Positions 27,993 to 38,917 of a stretch of DNA of 64,000 nucleotides are shown piece after piece. The stretch covers positions 17,809 to 81,808 of the forward strand of contig CAMWON010000001.1 in the NCBI GenBank assembly GCA_947175875.1. The letters are read 5' to 3'. The DNA is from an uncultured Alphaproteobacteria bacterium (lineage in GTDB: Bacteria; Pseudomonadota; Alphaproteobacteria; Rs-D84). The position numbers and the translations under genes are program-made. The notes beneath the pieces are model-generated. The model did no database searches. It was not told the DNA's origin and saw only the letters and a program-made list of their open reading frames with translations. Position 1 is the first letter of the stretch. Every line of letters begins with the position of its first letter.

Positions 27993-29609
27993 ATGAGAAA
28001 AACAGAAACTTTATTTATAGGTGCGGGCTTGGTCGTCGCGTTGATTGTGTCTGGTGTTGTCGCGTGGCGTGCGTTTGCGCCCGTATCCGACGACGCGACG
28101 CATCAGTATCCGACCACAAAATACGGCGCCTTTTTGGCGGCCCAGCATGCGATTTATATCAATGATTTTGAACGTGCGGCCGAATTCGGACGTACGCTGG
28201 ACAATATCGAATACGCCGTTGTGTATAACACGCGGATGCTGTCCGAATTTTTAAGCGGGCGCCTGCCCGGCGACGCAAAGTTGATGCGTGATGAAAAAAA
28301 CGCCGCCGCGCGCATGATTTATGACGCCTATCTGGTCGACCAGGGTCATTGGGACGAACTGTACAAACGTCATAAAAAAGACACGTCCGCGCTGTCGGCG
28401 CCGTTGCGCATATGGTCGTCGGTTGCGACAAAGCACAGCGCAGACGCGATAAAGTTCATCTCGAAACTGCCGACAAACGAATCGTGGAAGGCGTTCACGC
28501 GCGGCCAGATTTACGCCCAGGCGGGCGATGTCGCCGCGGCCGAGAAAGAGTTTGCGGCCGTTTCCACGGACTTTATGAATATCAACGATTATCTATATGT
28601 GATGTCGTTTTACCGCGCCAATGACTTGAACGGCGCGGCGGCAAAACTGCGTGAGGATTTTACCTCGAAACCCGGTGGGATGTACATGCTGGGCTATGAC
28701 GCGGTTCCGGATTGGGACGTGTATGCGGGGAATAAAAACGCACTGGCGTTCAGTCTGATTCAAAATGTATCGCATACCCAGATTATGATGTATTCGGATT
28801 TGTCGCTGCTGCTGTTGCGTTTCGCGCAGATAACGGGTTCCGATTTTGCGGCGAACAATGATGCGATAAACTATTACCTGGGCCAGTATTTTTATAACAA
28901 TGCCGGCGATTGCGGGAAATATTTCGGCGCAATATCGCAGAACAGCCCGTTCTATCTGTTCGGGGTTCTGCGCATGGCGGACAAGACAAACGATTTTGCG
29001 GCGCTTTCCGCCGCGATAGATGCGTCGCCCCTGTTCGTGCCGGGCGCCACGCGGTTAATTGCGCATTATGTCGCCAATGGCGACCGTCGCGCCGCTTTAC
29101 GCGTTGTGGAACGGGCGCTGGCCGATGACAATATTACGCCGCAGGGTCGCGGATACTTTTTAAAGAGCAGGGCGCAAATCAATTTTGCGTTTGGCGATTT
29201 GGACGCCGCGCAGAGTGATATTCGCGCGGCCTCGGACGAGTTGCCGATTGACGGCGAGATTTTGGCACTGCAGTCCAAGATATGGGCGATGCAGAACCGC
29301 GAGCTGGACAATGCGTACGAATATGCGATGGGATTGGTTCGCCAGAATCCGACGGATGTTGTCGCGTGGGATGTTCTGGGGCGTGTCGTCGCCGTTCGTG
29401 AAAGCGACGATGCTGCATTGGAATTGATAGAGCGTGTCGGCGAGGTTTCAAACAGCTGCTCTTCATTGTTCGAACAGCTGGGCGATTTATATGCCGCGCG
29501 CGGCGATTCAAAGCGTTCGCGCGACGCGTATTTGCGTGCGATTGAATTGGCTGATGACGGGTTGGTTGTTATACCTTTGGTTGAAAAGAAGATAAGGAAA
29601 TTAAAATGA
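27993..29609 (+). CDS. TPR-repeat protein with N-terminal TM anchor
   Basis: 538 aa; N-terminal hydrophobic helix; TPR-like repeats (LYAARGDSKRSRDAYLRAIEL). Confidence 0.65.
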   Translation: MRKTETLFIGAGLVVALIVSGVVAWRAFAPVSDDATHQYPTTKYGAFLAAQHAIYINDFERAAEFGRTLDNIEYAVVYNTRMLSEFLSGRLPGDAKLMRDEKNAAARMIYDAYLVDQGHWDELYKRHKKDTSALSAPLRIWSSVATKHSADAIKFISKLPTNESWKAFTRGQIYAQAGDVAAAEKEFAAVSTDFMNINDYLYVMSFYRANDLNGAAAKLREDFTSKPGGMYMLGYDAVPDWDVYAGNKNALAFSLIQNVSHTQIMMYSDLSLLLLRFAQITGSDFAANNDAINYYLGQYFYNNAGDCGKYFGAISQNSPFYLFGVLRMADKTNDFAALSAAIDASPLFVPGATRLIAHYVANGDRRAALRVVERALADDNITPQGRGYFLKSRAQINFAFGDLDAAQSDIRAASDELPIDGEILALQSKIWAMQNRELDNAYEYAMGLVRQNPTDVVAWDVLGRVVAVRESDDAALELIERVGEVSNSCSSLFEQLGDLYAARGDSKRSRDAYLRAIELADDGLVVIPLVEKKIRKLK

Positions 29610-30466
29610 TTGTTGGTGTTGTCGGCGCCGGTGCATGGGGCACGGCGCTTGCCATTACTGCGGCGCGCGGCGGGGCGGATGTTGTATTGTGGTCTTATGA
29701 CGGCGGCGCAAAAGAATTTGACGGCATTGCAATGCCGGACAGTGTGCGTTTAACGCGTGACATGTCGGATTTGCGCGGGGCGGACGTATGGCTTGTCGTG
29801 ACGCCGGCCGCATATTTTCGCGAGACTGTGCGCGCCGCCCGCGATAGTTACAACGGTGCGCCGGTGATAATATGCACCAAGGGGGCCGAGTATTCGACCG
29901 GCAGCTTTATGTCGGAAATATTGCGAACGGAGTTGCCGGCATGCAATGATTTTGGTGTTTTGTCCGGGCCCCAGTTCGCGGCCGAGGTTGCCGCCGGCGT
30001 GCCCACGGGATCCACTTTGGCGGGAACGCCGCAGGCGCGGCGTTGCGGGGCCGCGGCGCTGAACAAATTGTACATCAGCGAAAGCGACGACGTAATTGGT
30101 GCCGAGATGTGCGGCATAGGCAAGAATGCGGTCGCGCTTATTTGCGGATATACCAGTATAAAATCCGGCGAGAACGAGCGTGCAATGATATTCACCCGCG
30201 CCTGGGGCGAGGTTGTGAAAATCGGCATGGCGCTGGGGGCGAAAGAGGGCACGTTCCTGGACTTGTGCGGTATCGGCGATTTGTTCTTGTCGGCGACGTC
30301 GCCAACGTCGCGCAATTTTGCCGCCGGCATGGCGATTGCCGAGGGGCGTCCGATAGAGGGCACCGTCGAGGGTATCTTTGCATTGTCCGGCATATTGTCG
30401 CGTGCGGAAAGTTTGGGGATACGGACGCCCGTGTTGTCCGAAATGCAACATATGCTGAAATTGTAA
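29606..30466 (+). CDS. gpsA: Glycerol-3-phosphate dehydrogenase [NAD(P)+]
   Basis: VGVVGAGAWGTALAITAARGG; GPQFAAEVAAGVPTG; CGIGDLFLSATSPTSRN. Confidence 0.95.
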   Translation: MIVGVVGAGAWGTALAITAARGGADVVLWSYDGGAKEFDGIAMPDSVRLTRDMSDLRGADVWLVVTPAAYFRETVRAARDSYNGAPVIICTKGAEYSTGSFMSEILRTELPACNDFGVLSGPQFAAEVAAGVPTGSTLAGTPQARRCGAAALNKLYISESDDVIGAEMCGIGKNAVALICGYTSIKSGENERAMIFTRAWGEVVKIGMALGAKEGTFLDLCGIGDLFLSATSPTSRNFAAGMAIAEGRPIEGTVEGIFALSGILSRAESLGIRTPVLSEMQHMLKL

Positions 30467-30468
30467 TT

Positions 30469-30495
30469 TAAAACCGGCAAACGCCGGTTTTTTAT
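30469..30495. terminator. Intrinsic terminator
   Basis: aaaACCGGCaaacGCCGGTtttttat. Confidence 0.8.
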
Positions 30496-30577
30496 ATGCC
30501 CCTTTAAGGCAATATTTATTGATTTTCGGTTTTTTATCTTGTATCGTAAAATTCGTGAAAAGAAAGGTGTTTTAACA

Positions 30578-30778
30578 ATGGAATCCGAGAAATTATCGTT
30601 TGAAGATGCTTATAAACAGCTGATGGAACTGGTTCGTAAAATGGAGGGCGGTGAATTACCGCTGGCCGCGTCGGTTGAGGCGTACGAGCAGGGGATAAAA
30701 TTAAAGGCGTATTGCGAGCAGCTGTTAAAAGAGGCTGAACTGAAGATTGAAACGCTGAAAGTCGGCACAAACCAGTAA
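30578..30778 (+). CDS. xseB: Exodeoxyribonuclease VII small subunit
   Basis: LSFEDAYKQLMELVRKMEGGELPLAASVEAYEQGIKLKAYCEQLLKEAELKIE; start set at ATG 30578. Confidence 0.95.
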   Translation: MESEKLSFEDAYKQLMELVRKMEGGELPLAASVEAYEQGIKLKAYCEQLLKEAELKIETLKVGTNQ

Positions 30779-30800
30779 TTTTTATCAAACGGATATAACA

Positions 30801-33374
30801 GTGGCGGATAAAAGCAAATTAAGCCCGGTCATGCAGCAATACGTTGACATGAAGGCCGAGAATCCCGATGCCTTGCTAATGTTTCGGCTGGGCGATTTTT
30901 ATGAGGCGTTTTTTGACGACGCCCGTCAGATTAGTGAAGCGCTTAGCCTGGTTCTGACACAGCGCGGAACCGACGCATCGGGCGAAAGCATTCCGATGTG
31001 CGGAATTCCGTGGCATGCGGCGGACAATTATTTCGGCCGTCTGGTGCGCGCCGGGTATAAGGTTGCATTGGTTGAGCAAATGGAAACCCCCGCCCAGGCC
31101 AAGGCCCGCGGGCACAAGTATATCGAGCGCAAGGTTGTCCGCGTTTTAACGCCTGGAACATTGACGGATGAAAATCTGCTGTCGCCGAAAAATTCCAATT
31201 TCCTGGTGGCGATAATGCCGGCCGGCGGCGTTTATCATATCGCCGGCTGTGACATATCCACGGGCGAGTTTTTTATCGGCCAAAGCGCGAATCCCGTCGA
31301 TGACATGGTGCGCGTGGCGCCGGCCGAATTGATATACCCGGCCGCCGTGGCCGAGACGGAAACCATAATGCGTCTGCGCGATGTGTTTAAGACGACGCCC
31401 GTGTATGAAAAACTGTACCTGCGTGCGGATATAGACATGATTGTTTCGCGCGTGTTTGGCGGCGCGGTCCCGGACGGCGTATCCGCCGCCACAGGCGACA
31501 GTGCGGTCGCGCTGCTGGCCGGATATCTGTTTAATACCCAGCGCGGTGCGAATATAACGTTTCGTGCGGCGCGCCGGTTTAATTCCGGGGCGCAGTTGTT
31601 GATTGATTCCGCCACATGGAAAAGTCTGGAAATCGATTCCGCAATAAACGACGGCGGTACGTGCCTGCTGGACGTGTTGGACAATACGAAAACGGCGGCC
31701 GGTGCGCGGCGCCTGCGCGGATATCTGCGCACCTTAACTGGCGACATGGGCGAAATCATGGCCCGCCAGGAGCATATCGGCCATTTAATGCTAAACACCG
31801 ACATTATGGGGGCGCTGGCGGCGGCATTGGGGGCGGTTCCCGATGTCGGGCGCAGTTTGTCGCGCCTGCTTTCAAATCGCGGCAGTCCGCGTGATTTGCG
31901 TCATATATCGGATTTCTTGATTGAACTGCCGAATGTAAAGATGATGGGAATGCGTCTGGACCGGACGCTGGCCGACCAGTTTGCGGCGATTGATACGCAC
32001 GACGCATTCGCCAGTCGCCTGCGCGGTGCGCTGGCCGACAGTCTGCCGACATTTTTCCGCGACGGCGGCACAATCCGCGACGGATTTGATGCGGCGCTGG
32101 ACAATATGCGGGGACTTGCCCACGGGGCAAAAGAAACGATTGCCGCGTTGCAGGCCGAATATGCCGCCGCCACGGGCGTCGCCACGCTTAAGATTAAATA
32201 CAACAATATTCTAGGATATTTCATAGAGGTGCCCAGTGCCCGTGCCGACGCGTTAATGCAGCCCGAAAGCGGATTTATCCATCGCCAGACAATGGCGGGC
32301 AACATGCGCTTTACAACGGCGCGCCTGATTGATTTGGACAACGATGTTCGCAGCGCCGCCGACCGCGCCGCCGGTATCGAGGCTGAGATAATAGAATCCC
32401 TTATCGAAAATATCAGACAGATTGCGGATTCGTTGCTTTCCGCGGCCGAGCTGATTGCCGACGCCGACGTTTGGTATTCTTTGGCGACGGTTGCGGGGCG
32501 CTATAACTGGACGCGGCCCGTCATAACCGACGGCGGGGATTTTGACATCGTCGGCGCACGCCACCCGGTGATAGAGCATGTTCTGCGTTCCCGCGCGGAC
32601 AATTTTGTGAAAAACGACTGTAATCTGGACACGCGTCCCATTTCATTGTTAACGGGACCGAATATGGCCGGTAAATCGACATACCTGCGCCAGAACGCAT
32701 TGTTGGTGGTGCTGGCCCATATGGGGTCGTTTGTGCCCGCCACGCGTGCGCAAATCGGCATTTGCGACCAGTTGTTCAGCCGTGTCGGCGCGTCGGACAA
32801 TCTGGCGGCGGGCCAGTCCACGTTTATGGTCGAAATGTCGGAAACCGCAAATATATTGCAGCGTGCGACAAATCGCTCGTTCATCATATTTGACGAAATA
32901 GGGCGCGGCACCGCGACATACGACGGTATGGCAATCGCCCAGGCAGTATTGGAATATTTGAACGATTTGGGCGCACGCGCATTGTTTGCCACGCATTATC
33001 ATGAATTGACCGCACTGTCGGCCGATACGTCGGGACCGCTGCAGAATGTATCGTGTTTAACCATTGACGTGCGCGAGCATAATAATGAAATCGTATTCAT
33101 GCACAAGATAATTCCGGGCGTCGCCAACCGCTCTTACGGTATTCAGGTTGCGCGCATGGCTGGCATGCCGGCATCCGTTGTGGCGCGCGCCGATGCGGTG
33201 TTGGCCGCGCTGGAGGAAACGCGAAATGTGGCGCCGACCACGCCGGTTGCGCCAAACGCGCCCGCGCCGGCATCCGCGACCGATACTCCGGCCGCCGCAC
33301 CGGCCGCGTCGCCGCGCCCGTCACGCGTGGCCGCGCCTAAAAAGGACGCCCCGCAACTTAGCTTATTCGGATAA
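30801..33374 (+). CDS. mutS: DNA mismatch repair protein MutS
   Basis: SPVMQQYVDMKAENPDALLMFRLGDFYEAFFDDA; LLTGPNMAGKSTYLRQ; IIFDEIGRGTATYDG. Confidence 0.98.
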   Translation: MADKSKLSPVMQQYVDMKAENPDALLMFRLGDFYEAFFDDARQISEALSLVLTQRGTDASGESIPMCGIPWHAADNYFGRLVRAGYKVALVEQMETPAQAKARGHKYIERKVVRVLTPGTLTDENLLSPKNSNFLVAIMPAGGVYHIAGCDISTGEFFIGQSANPVDDMVRVAPAELIYPAAVAETETIMRLRDVFKTTPVYEKLYLRADIDMIVSRVFGGAVPDGVSAATGDSAVALLAGYLFNTQRGANITFRAARRFNSGAQLLIDSATWKSLEIDSAINDGGTCLLDVLDNTKTAAGARRLRGYLRTLTGDMGEIMARQEHIGHLMLNTDIMGALAAALGAVPDVGRSLSRLLSNRGSPRDLRHISDFLIELPNVKMMGMRLDRTLADQFAAIDTHDAFASRLRGALADSLPTFFRDGGTIRDGFDAALDNMRGLAHGAKETIAALQAEYAAATGVATLKIKYNNILGYFIEVPSARADALMQPESGFIHRQTMAGNMRFTTARLIDLDNDVRSAADRAAGIEAEIIESLIENIRQIADSLLSAAELIADADVWYSLATVAGRYNWTRPVITDGGDFDIVGARHPVIEHVLRSRADNFVKNDCNLDTRPISLLTGPNMAGKSTYLRQNALLVVLAHMGSFVPATRAQIGICDQLFSRVGASDNLAAGQSTFMVEMSETANILQRATNRSFIIFDEIGRGTATYDGMAIAQAVLEYLNDLGARALFATHYHELTALSADTSGPLQNVSCLTIDVREHNNEIVFMHKIIPGVANRSYGIQVARMAGMPASVVARADAVLAALEETRNVAPTTPVAPNAPAPASATDTPAAAPAASPRPSRVAAPKKDAPQLSLFG

Positions 33375-33376
33375 AC

Positions 33377-34249
33377 ATGGCAAACGGCTGGATTATTTTG
33401 GACAAGGCATCCGGATTGTTCTCTCGCACGGCGGGGGGGCGCGTGGCGCGAATGCTGGGTACGAAAAAATTCGGTCATATCGGCACGCTGGACCCGATGG
33501 CGTCGGGTGTTCTGCCGATTGCGATTGGCGATGCGACCAAGATGATTCCGTTTGTCGAAGACGCGCACAGCCCCGTCAAAGAATATCTGTTTTCCATGCA
33601 GTTTGGCTTTGAAACGGATTCTTTGGATATAACCGGACGTGTTACGCGCCGCGATGATTTTGTGCCGGATAATTCGGCCGTGACGGCGGCAGGTGCAAAA
33701 TTTGTGGGCAATATAATGCAGACACCGCCCGCATATTCCGCCGTGCATGTGGACGGCCGCCGTGCATACGAGCTGGCGCGCCGTGGCGCCGCGCCCGATA
33801 TTCCGCCGCGCCCCGTGACGATTTATGAGTTGGAATACATCGGTCGTGAGGGTCCGTCGTGGCATTTTCGCACGCGGTGCAGCCGCGGCACATATGTGCG
33901 GAGCCTTGCGCGCGATATCGCCGCCGCCGCGGGCGCAATCGCAACCGTTGACATGATACGCCGGACGGAAACAAACGGTTTTACCCTTAAATCCGCGGTG
34001 ACACTTGATTTTTTGGAAAATCTGTTTAATAATGGGGGCGACGTTGGAAAATATCTGATGTCGGCGGACTATGGACTGGGGGACATTCCGGTCTGTCGTC
34101 TGGCGGATAATGACGCGCGTTTTTATATAAACGGCGGCTTTATCGAAACGGGTGGGGCGGACGGCCTGCGTCGCGTGTATAACGGCGATAATTTTATCGG
34201 CGTTGGAAATGTGACCGGCGGCGTACTGCGCCCAAAAAGAACTATTTAA
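33377..34249 (+). CDS. truB: tRNA pseudouridine55 synthase TruB
   Basis: [13 protein letters not shown]...[26 protein letters not shown]. Confidence 0.95.
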   Translation: MANGWIILDKASGLFSRTAGGRVARMLGTKKFGHIGTLDPMASGVLPIAIGDATKMIPFVEDAHSPVKEYLFSMQFGFETDSLDITGRVTRRDDFVPDNSAVTAAGAKFVGNIMQTPPAYSAVHVDGRRAYELARRGAAPDIPPRPVTIYELEYIGREGPSWHFRTRCSRGTYVRSLARDIAAAAGAIATVDMIRRTETNGFTLKSAVTLDFLENLFNNGGDVGKYLMSADYGLGDIPVCRLADNDARFYINGGFIETGGADGLRRVYNGDNFIGVGNVTGGVLRPKRTI

Positions 34250-34269
34250 AAACAAAAAAAGGAAAAACA

Positions 34270-34542
34270 ATGTCCATTACAAAAGAAAAGACAGCGGAAC
34301 TGGTAAAATCTTACAAGACAACCAATACTGACAACGGCGGCAGTGCTGAGGCTCAGGTTGCAATCTTGACCGAACGTATCCGCAACTTGACGGAACATAT
34401 GAAGGCCAACCACAAGGACCAGCATTCAAAACGCGGTCTGTTGTTAATGGTTAACCGCCGCAAGAAATTGCTGGCGTACATCAAGAAAAACGATGTGGCT
34501 AAATACGAAGAACTGATTAAGAAATTGGGTCTGCGTAAATAA
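34270..34542 (+). CDS. rpsO: Ribosomal protein uS15
   Basis: [50 protein letters not shown]. Confidence 0.98.
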   Translation: MSITKEKTAELVKSYKTTNTDNGGSAEAQVAILTERIRNLTEHMKANHKDQHSKRGLLLMVNRRKKLLAYIKKNDVAKYEELIKKLGLRK

Positions 34543-34543
34543 T

Positions 34544-34572
34544 AAAAACCGCCCCGCGTGGGCGGTTTTTTA
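34544..34572. terminator. Intrinsic terminator
   Basis: aaaaACCGCCCcgcgtGGGCGGTttttt. Confidence 0.85.
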
Positions 34573-34587
34573 ATAGTGATTTTAATA

Positions 34588-34615
34588 TTGCAATCCCAAT
34601 TTTCTTTGATATAAT
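34588..34615 (+). promoter_or_regulatory. Promoter of tRNA-Val
   Basis: TTGCAA-16 bp-TATAAT. Confidence 0.6.
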
Positions 34616-34625
34616 CATGCGCGTC

Positions 34626-34702
34626 GGGTGGTTAGCTCAGTTGGTTAGAGCGTTACGTTGACATCGTAAAGGTCGTTGGTTCGAGTCCAATACCACCCAC
34701 CA
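34626..34702 (+). tRNA. tRNA-Val (GAC)
   Basis: GGGTGGTTAGCTCAGTTGGTTAGAGCGTTACGTTGACATCGTAAAGGTCGTTGGTTCGAGTCCAATACCACCCACCA. Confidence 0.95.
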
Positions 34703-34716
34703 GATTTAAAAAACGT

Positions 34717-34739
34717 GACGCCCATCGGCGTCTGTTTTT
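34717..34739 (+). terminator. Terminator after tRNA-Val
   Basis: GACGCCcatcGGCGTCtgttttt. Confidence 0.7.
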
Positions 34740-34760
34740 ATATAAACCGGGGGAAATGAC

Positions 34761-36743
34761 ATGGCTGAAAAATATTTGATTACGTCTGCTTTGCCGTATG
34801 TTAACGGGGAACTGCACCTGGGTCATTTGGTGGGCTGCTGGCTCCCCAGCGACGTGTATGCGCGTTTTTGCCGCGCGCGCGGTCGCGACGTGCTGTATGT
34901 CTGCGGCGCGGACGAGCATGGAACCCCCGCCGTGGTCGGCGCCGCGAAAGAGGGCGTGCCGGTCATCGAATACAACAACAAGTATTATGAAAAGCATCTG
35001 CGCGCGGTGCGCGACTTTAACCTGTCGTTTGATTTGTACGGGCGCACGCACACCGAATTACAGGAAAAACTAATACACGATTTATTCACGCGCCTGGATG
35101 CACGGGGGCTTATCGAAGAACGCGAAACAATTCAGCCTTTTTCGGTTGATGACAATATGTTTTTGGCCGACCGGCAATTGGTTGGCACATGCCCGAAATG
35201 CGGATTTGACCGCGCGCGCGGCGATCAGTGTGATAAATGCAGCGCCACGTACGAGGCGACCGAGTTATTAAACCCGCGCAGTACTATTTCAGGCTCTGAT
35301 AAAATTGAAATGCGCCCGACCAAGAATCTGTTCTTTTTGGCGTCGCGTGTACAGGACGCATGGCGCGAATGGCTGGCATCGCACGCCCCGAAATGGTCGA
35401 AAACCGCGGGCGCGATTGCGCGCGGATGGGCGTCGGACGAATTGTTTGACACATCAATTACGCGTGATTTGCCGTGGGGTATTTCGGTCAACAAGCCCGG
35501 ATACGAGGACAAGGTGTTTTATGTCTGGTTTGACGCCCCCTGGGGATACGTTTCCATTTCCCAGGCCGCGCGTGAAAACTGGGCCGATTGGTGGAAGAAT
35601 CCGGACACCCATTATGCACAGTTCATGGGCAAGGATAATGTGAAATTCCACGCCGTATTTTTCCCAGAGCAGCAGCTGGCCGTGGACGACGGCTGGAAAA
35701 CGGTGGATATGTTAAAATCCATGAACTTTTTGAATTTTGAGGGTGGAAAATTCTCTAAATCCGAAAAACGCGGAATATTCCTGGATGCGGCGATTGATGT
35801 CGCACCCGCCGACGCGTGGCGTTATGCTTTGATGGCCGGCGCCCCGGAAACAGACGACACTGATTTCACAATCGAGCGCTTTGCCGACATCGTGAACAAG
35901 GATTTAAACGGCATGCTGGGGAATTTTGTGTCGCGCGCAACCAAATTGACCGACAAGAATTTCGGTTCCGTCGTCCCGGCGGCCGGCGCATTGGACGAAA
36001 AACTGGCCGCGGCCGTAAATGAAAATATTGCGGAATTGACCGCCGCACTGGATGCATGCGAATTTCGCGCCGCCATTGTCGCATTGCGCGGCCTGTATGC
36101 CATCGGCAACGAATACATGACGGAAACCGCCCCGTGGGCGCTGGTTAAAAACGGCGATATGGCGTCGGCCGCTGCCGTGTTGAACAACTGTTTCCAGTTG
36201 ATTGATTTATATGCACGCGTATCTGCACCGTTTATCCCGGACGCCGCGGAAAAAATCCGTGGTGTGTTCGCGGCGGACCACGACCTGACGTGGCCGGCGG
36301 CCTTTGAGCGCCGCGTGGCCGATGGTGAAACGTTTACGGTGCCTGAAAACCTGTTTGAACGTATTGATGATGCACGCGTCGCGGAATTGACCGAAAAATT
36401 CGCACCGAAAAAAGATGACGCACCGCGTCCGGTCGTCGCGAAAATTGTTGCGGCGACGCCGCACCCGACGCGTGATGGGTTGCAGATTTTAACCGTGGAC
36501 AACGGTATGGATAAATTACAAATCGTGTGCGCTGCGCCGAATGCGCGTACAGGGTTAATATCCGTTTTGGCACCCGTCGGGTGTAAATTGCCGGGGCAAA
36601 AGAAACCGATATCCCAGCGTACCGTCGCCGGCACGGAATCCTTCGGCATGATGTGCAGCGCGGCGGAATTGGGCCACGGCGACGCGGCGGATAAAATCAT
36701 TGAATTGCCCGCGGACAGTGTCATCGGTGCGGAATATAAATAA
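34761..36743 (+). CDS. metG: Methionyl-tRNA synthetase with C-terminal Trbp111-like domain
   Basis: ITSALPYVNGELHLGHLVG; CPKCGFDRARGDQCDKC; KFSKSEKRG; C-terminal VVAKIVAATPHPTRDGLQILTVDNG. Confidence 0.97.
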   Translation: MAEKYLITSALPYVNGELHLGHLVGCWLPSDVYARFCRARGRDVLYVCGADEHGTPAVVGAAKEGVPVIEYNNKYYEKHLRAVRDFNLSFDLYGRTHTELQEKLIHDLFTRLDARGLIEERETIQPFSVDDNMFLADRQLVGTCPKCGFDRARGDQCDKCSATYEATELLNPRSTISGSDKIEMRPTKNLFFLASRVQDAWREWLASHAPKWSKTAGAIARGWASDELFDTSITRDLPWGISVNKPGYEDKVFYVWFDAPWGYVSISQAARENWADWWKNPDTHYAQFMGKDNVKFHAVFFPEQQLAVDDGWKTVDMLKSMNFLNFEGGKFSKSEKRGIFLDAAIDVAPADAWRYALMAGAPETDDTDFTIERFADIVNKDLNGMLGNFVSRATKLTDKNFGSVVPAAGALDEKLAAAVNENIAELTAALDACEFRAAIVALRGLYAIGNEYMTETAPWALVKNGDMASAAAVLNNCFQLIDLYARVSAPFIPDAAEKIRGVFAADHDLTWPAAFERRVADGETFTVPENLFERIDDARVAELTEKFAPKKDDAPRPVVAKIVAATPHPTRDGLQILTVDNGMDKLQIVCAAPNARTGLISVLAPVGCKLPGQKKPISQRTVAGTESFGMMCSAAELGHGDAADKIIELPADSVIGAEYK

Positions 36744-37274
36744 ATGAACCTGGTACTGTTATCTTGCTGTGCGCCGTGCAGTGCGGGCGCGATAAAACAA
36801 TTATATGACGGGCAAATCCCGGATGTGGACGATTTTATCGTGCTGTTTTTTAATCCGAATATTTTCCCAGCGTCCGAATACCAAAAACGCATGGCGGAAC
36901 AGATAAAATACTGTGACGCGCTGGGCGTAAAACATGCGGAACTGGAATACGACCACGCGGCATGGCGCGATGCGGTGGCGGGGCTGGAGGCTGAGCCCGA
37001 ACGGGGTGCGCGTTGCACGGCATGCTTTGAATTTCGGTTTGCACGCGCGGCCGCGTTTGCGCGTGAATATGGATATGACGCGGTGGCGTCGGTCTTGGGC
37101 GTGTCACGACACAAGGACCAGGCCCAGGTTGACCGTGCCGCCACCGCCAAATGTGGTGACATATGTTATTTGCCGATAAAGTGGGACGAAGCGTTGCGCC
37201 AGAGTATCGGTCGCGCCTCTGATTTTTACCGCCAGAATTATTGCGGTTGCGAATTTTCTATTCGCAAAGTATAA
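36744..37274 (+). CDS. queH: Epoxyqueuosine reductase QueH
   Basis: LLSCCAPCSAGAIKQL; RCTACFEFRFARAAAFAREYGYDAVASVLGVSRHKD; NYCGCEFS. Confidence 0.9.
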   Translation: MNLVLLSCCAPCSAGAIKQLYDGQIPDVDDFIVLFFNPNIFPASEYQKRMAEQIKYCDALGVKHAELEYDHAAWRDAVAGLEAEPERGARCTACFEFRFARAAAFAREYGYDAVASVLGVSRHKDQAQVDRAATAKCGDICYLPIKWDEALRQSIGRASDFYRQNYCGCEFSIRKV

Positions 37275-37307
37275 TTTATCCGTGATTCAATATTTGAAGG
37301 AGGACAT

Positions 37308-38183
37308 ATGTCATCTGTATTTGTATTCCCGGGCCAGGGCGCGCAGAGCGTCGGCATGGGCCGCGAATTGTATGAAACAAACCCGGCCGCCCGCGCAGTG
37401 TTTGATGAGGTGGACGCGGCATTGGGTGAAAAATTGACGGATATTATATTTAACGGTCCGGCGGACGATTTGACGTTAACACGCAATGTTCAGCCTGCGA
37501 TTATGGCGACATCCATTGCGATGCTGCGTGCATCAAATGCCGAATTGCCGGAATATGTAGCGGGGCACAGTTTGGGCGAATATACGGCGCTGTGTGCGGC
37601 GGGCGCATTGTCGGTTGGCGATGCGGCGCGTCTGTTGCGCGCGCGTGGCGACGCGATGCAGTCTGCAGCACCCGTTGGTGCGGGCTTAACCGCAGTTATT
37701 ATCGGTCTGGATATAGACAAAGTTCGTGAAATATGTGCTGCAACCGATTGTGACGTTGCAAACGATAACTGCCCGGGCCAGGTTGTTATTTCCGGCGCAA
37801 AGGAAATTGTGGAACGCACAATGGCCGCGGCCAAGGATGCGGGTGCCCGTCGCGCAATGCCGCTGGCGCTGTCGGTGCCGGTTCATTGCCGTATGCAGTC
37901 GCCGGCGGCGGACGCCATGCGCGCGGCGCTAGAAAATGTAGAGATAAAGACGCCATCGGCGACATTTATCGCGAACAAGACCGCCGATGTCATGACCGAC
38001 CCGGCCGAGATAAAGGAAGAATTGATTTATCAAATGACGCACGGTGTGCGCTGGCGCGAAAGTGTTCTGCGCATGCATGCACTGGGCATTACGGAAATGA
38101 CCGAGGTCGGCCCCGGCAACGTTTTGACGGGCCTGTGCGGCAGAATTTGTTCCGAAATTAACGCAAAAAAATTGGAGATATAA
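37308..38183 (+). CDS. fabD: Malonyl-CoA:ACP transacylase
   Basis: FVFPGQGAQSVGMGREL; VAGHSLGEYTALCAAGALS; strong SD GGAGG. Confidence 0.97.
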   Translation: MSSVFVFPGQGAQSVGMGRELYETNPAARAVFDEVDAALGEKLTDIIFNGPADDLTLTRNVQPAIMATSIAMLRASNAELPEYVAGHSLGEYTALCAAGALSVGDAARLLRARGDAMQSAAPVGAGLTAVIIGLDIDKVREICAATDCDVANDNCPGQVVISGAKEIVERTMAAAKDAGARRAMPLALSVPVHCRMQSPAADAMRAALENVEIKTPSATFIANKTADVMTDPAEIKEELIYQMTHGVRWRESVLRMHALGITEMTEVGPGNVLTGLCGRICSEINAKKLEI

Positions 38184-38185
38184 AA

Positions 38186-38914
38186 ATGTTTGATTTAACA
38201 GGGCGCGTTGCGCTTATCACGGGTGCGACCGGCGGCATTGGTGGCGCGATTGCAAAAAAGATGAAAGAGGCCGGCGCCACGGTTGTCGTAACCGGACGCA
38301 ATATTGCGAAATTAGACGCGGAATTCGGCGACGAATATATCAAGATTCCGTGTGACCTGGCCGCCGACGGCGGGGCGGTCGAACTGGTCATGAATACCAT
38401 AGAGGCCGCGGGTAAAATCGACATTGTTGTCAACAACGCCGGTATTACCAAGGACACACTGTTGATGCGTATGACGGACGAGCAGTTTGACGACGTTATC
38501 AACACCAACCTGCGTTCCACGTTTAAAATTTGCCGTGCATGCATTATGCCGATGATGAAAAATCGCTATGGCCGCATTATCAACATGGCCTCTATCATCG
38601 GCGTTATCGGCGGCCCGGGCCAGGCGAACTATGCCGCGTCCAAGGGCGGCATGATTGCCATGACGAAATCCATCGCGGCCGAGGTTGCCTCCCGCGGCAT
38701 TACCGCGAACTGCATCGCACCGGGCTTTATCAAGACACCGATGACGGACGTGTTAAGCGATGATTTGAAAAAGGCGTATCTGGCCCAGATTCCGGCCGGC
38801 CGTTTTGGCGAACCGGACGATATTGCCGCTGCATGCGTATTCTTGGCCAGCGCCGAGGCGTCATATATCAACGGCCAGACAATCAATGTCAACGGCGGCA
38901 TGGGACGTTTTTAA
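38186..38914 (+). CDS. fabG: 3-oxoacyl-ACP reductase
   Basis: ALITGATGGIGGAIAKKM; INMASIIGVIGGPGQANYAASKGGM. Confidence 0.96.
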   Translation: MFDLTGRVALITGATGGIGGAIAKKMKEAGATVVVTGRNIAKLDAEFGDEYIKIPCDLAADGGAVELVMNTIEAAGKIDIVVNNAGITKDTLLMRMTDEQFDDVINTNLRSTFKICRACIMPMMKNRYGRIINMASIIGVIGGPGQANYAASKGGMIAMTKSIAAEVASRGITANCIAPGFIKTPMTDVLSDDLKKAYLAQIPAGRFGEPDDIAAACVFLASAEASYINGQTINVNGGMGRF

Positions 38915-38917
38915 TAA

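Noticed and set aside
33143-34270. 375-aa minus ORF over mutS/truB
   Set aside because: Antisense shadow of two well-supported genes.
35822-37162. 446-aa minus ORF over metG/queH
   Set aside because: Antisense shadow; Ser/Ala-rich with no motif.
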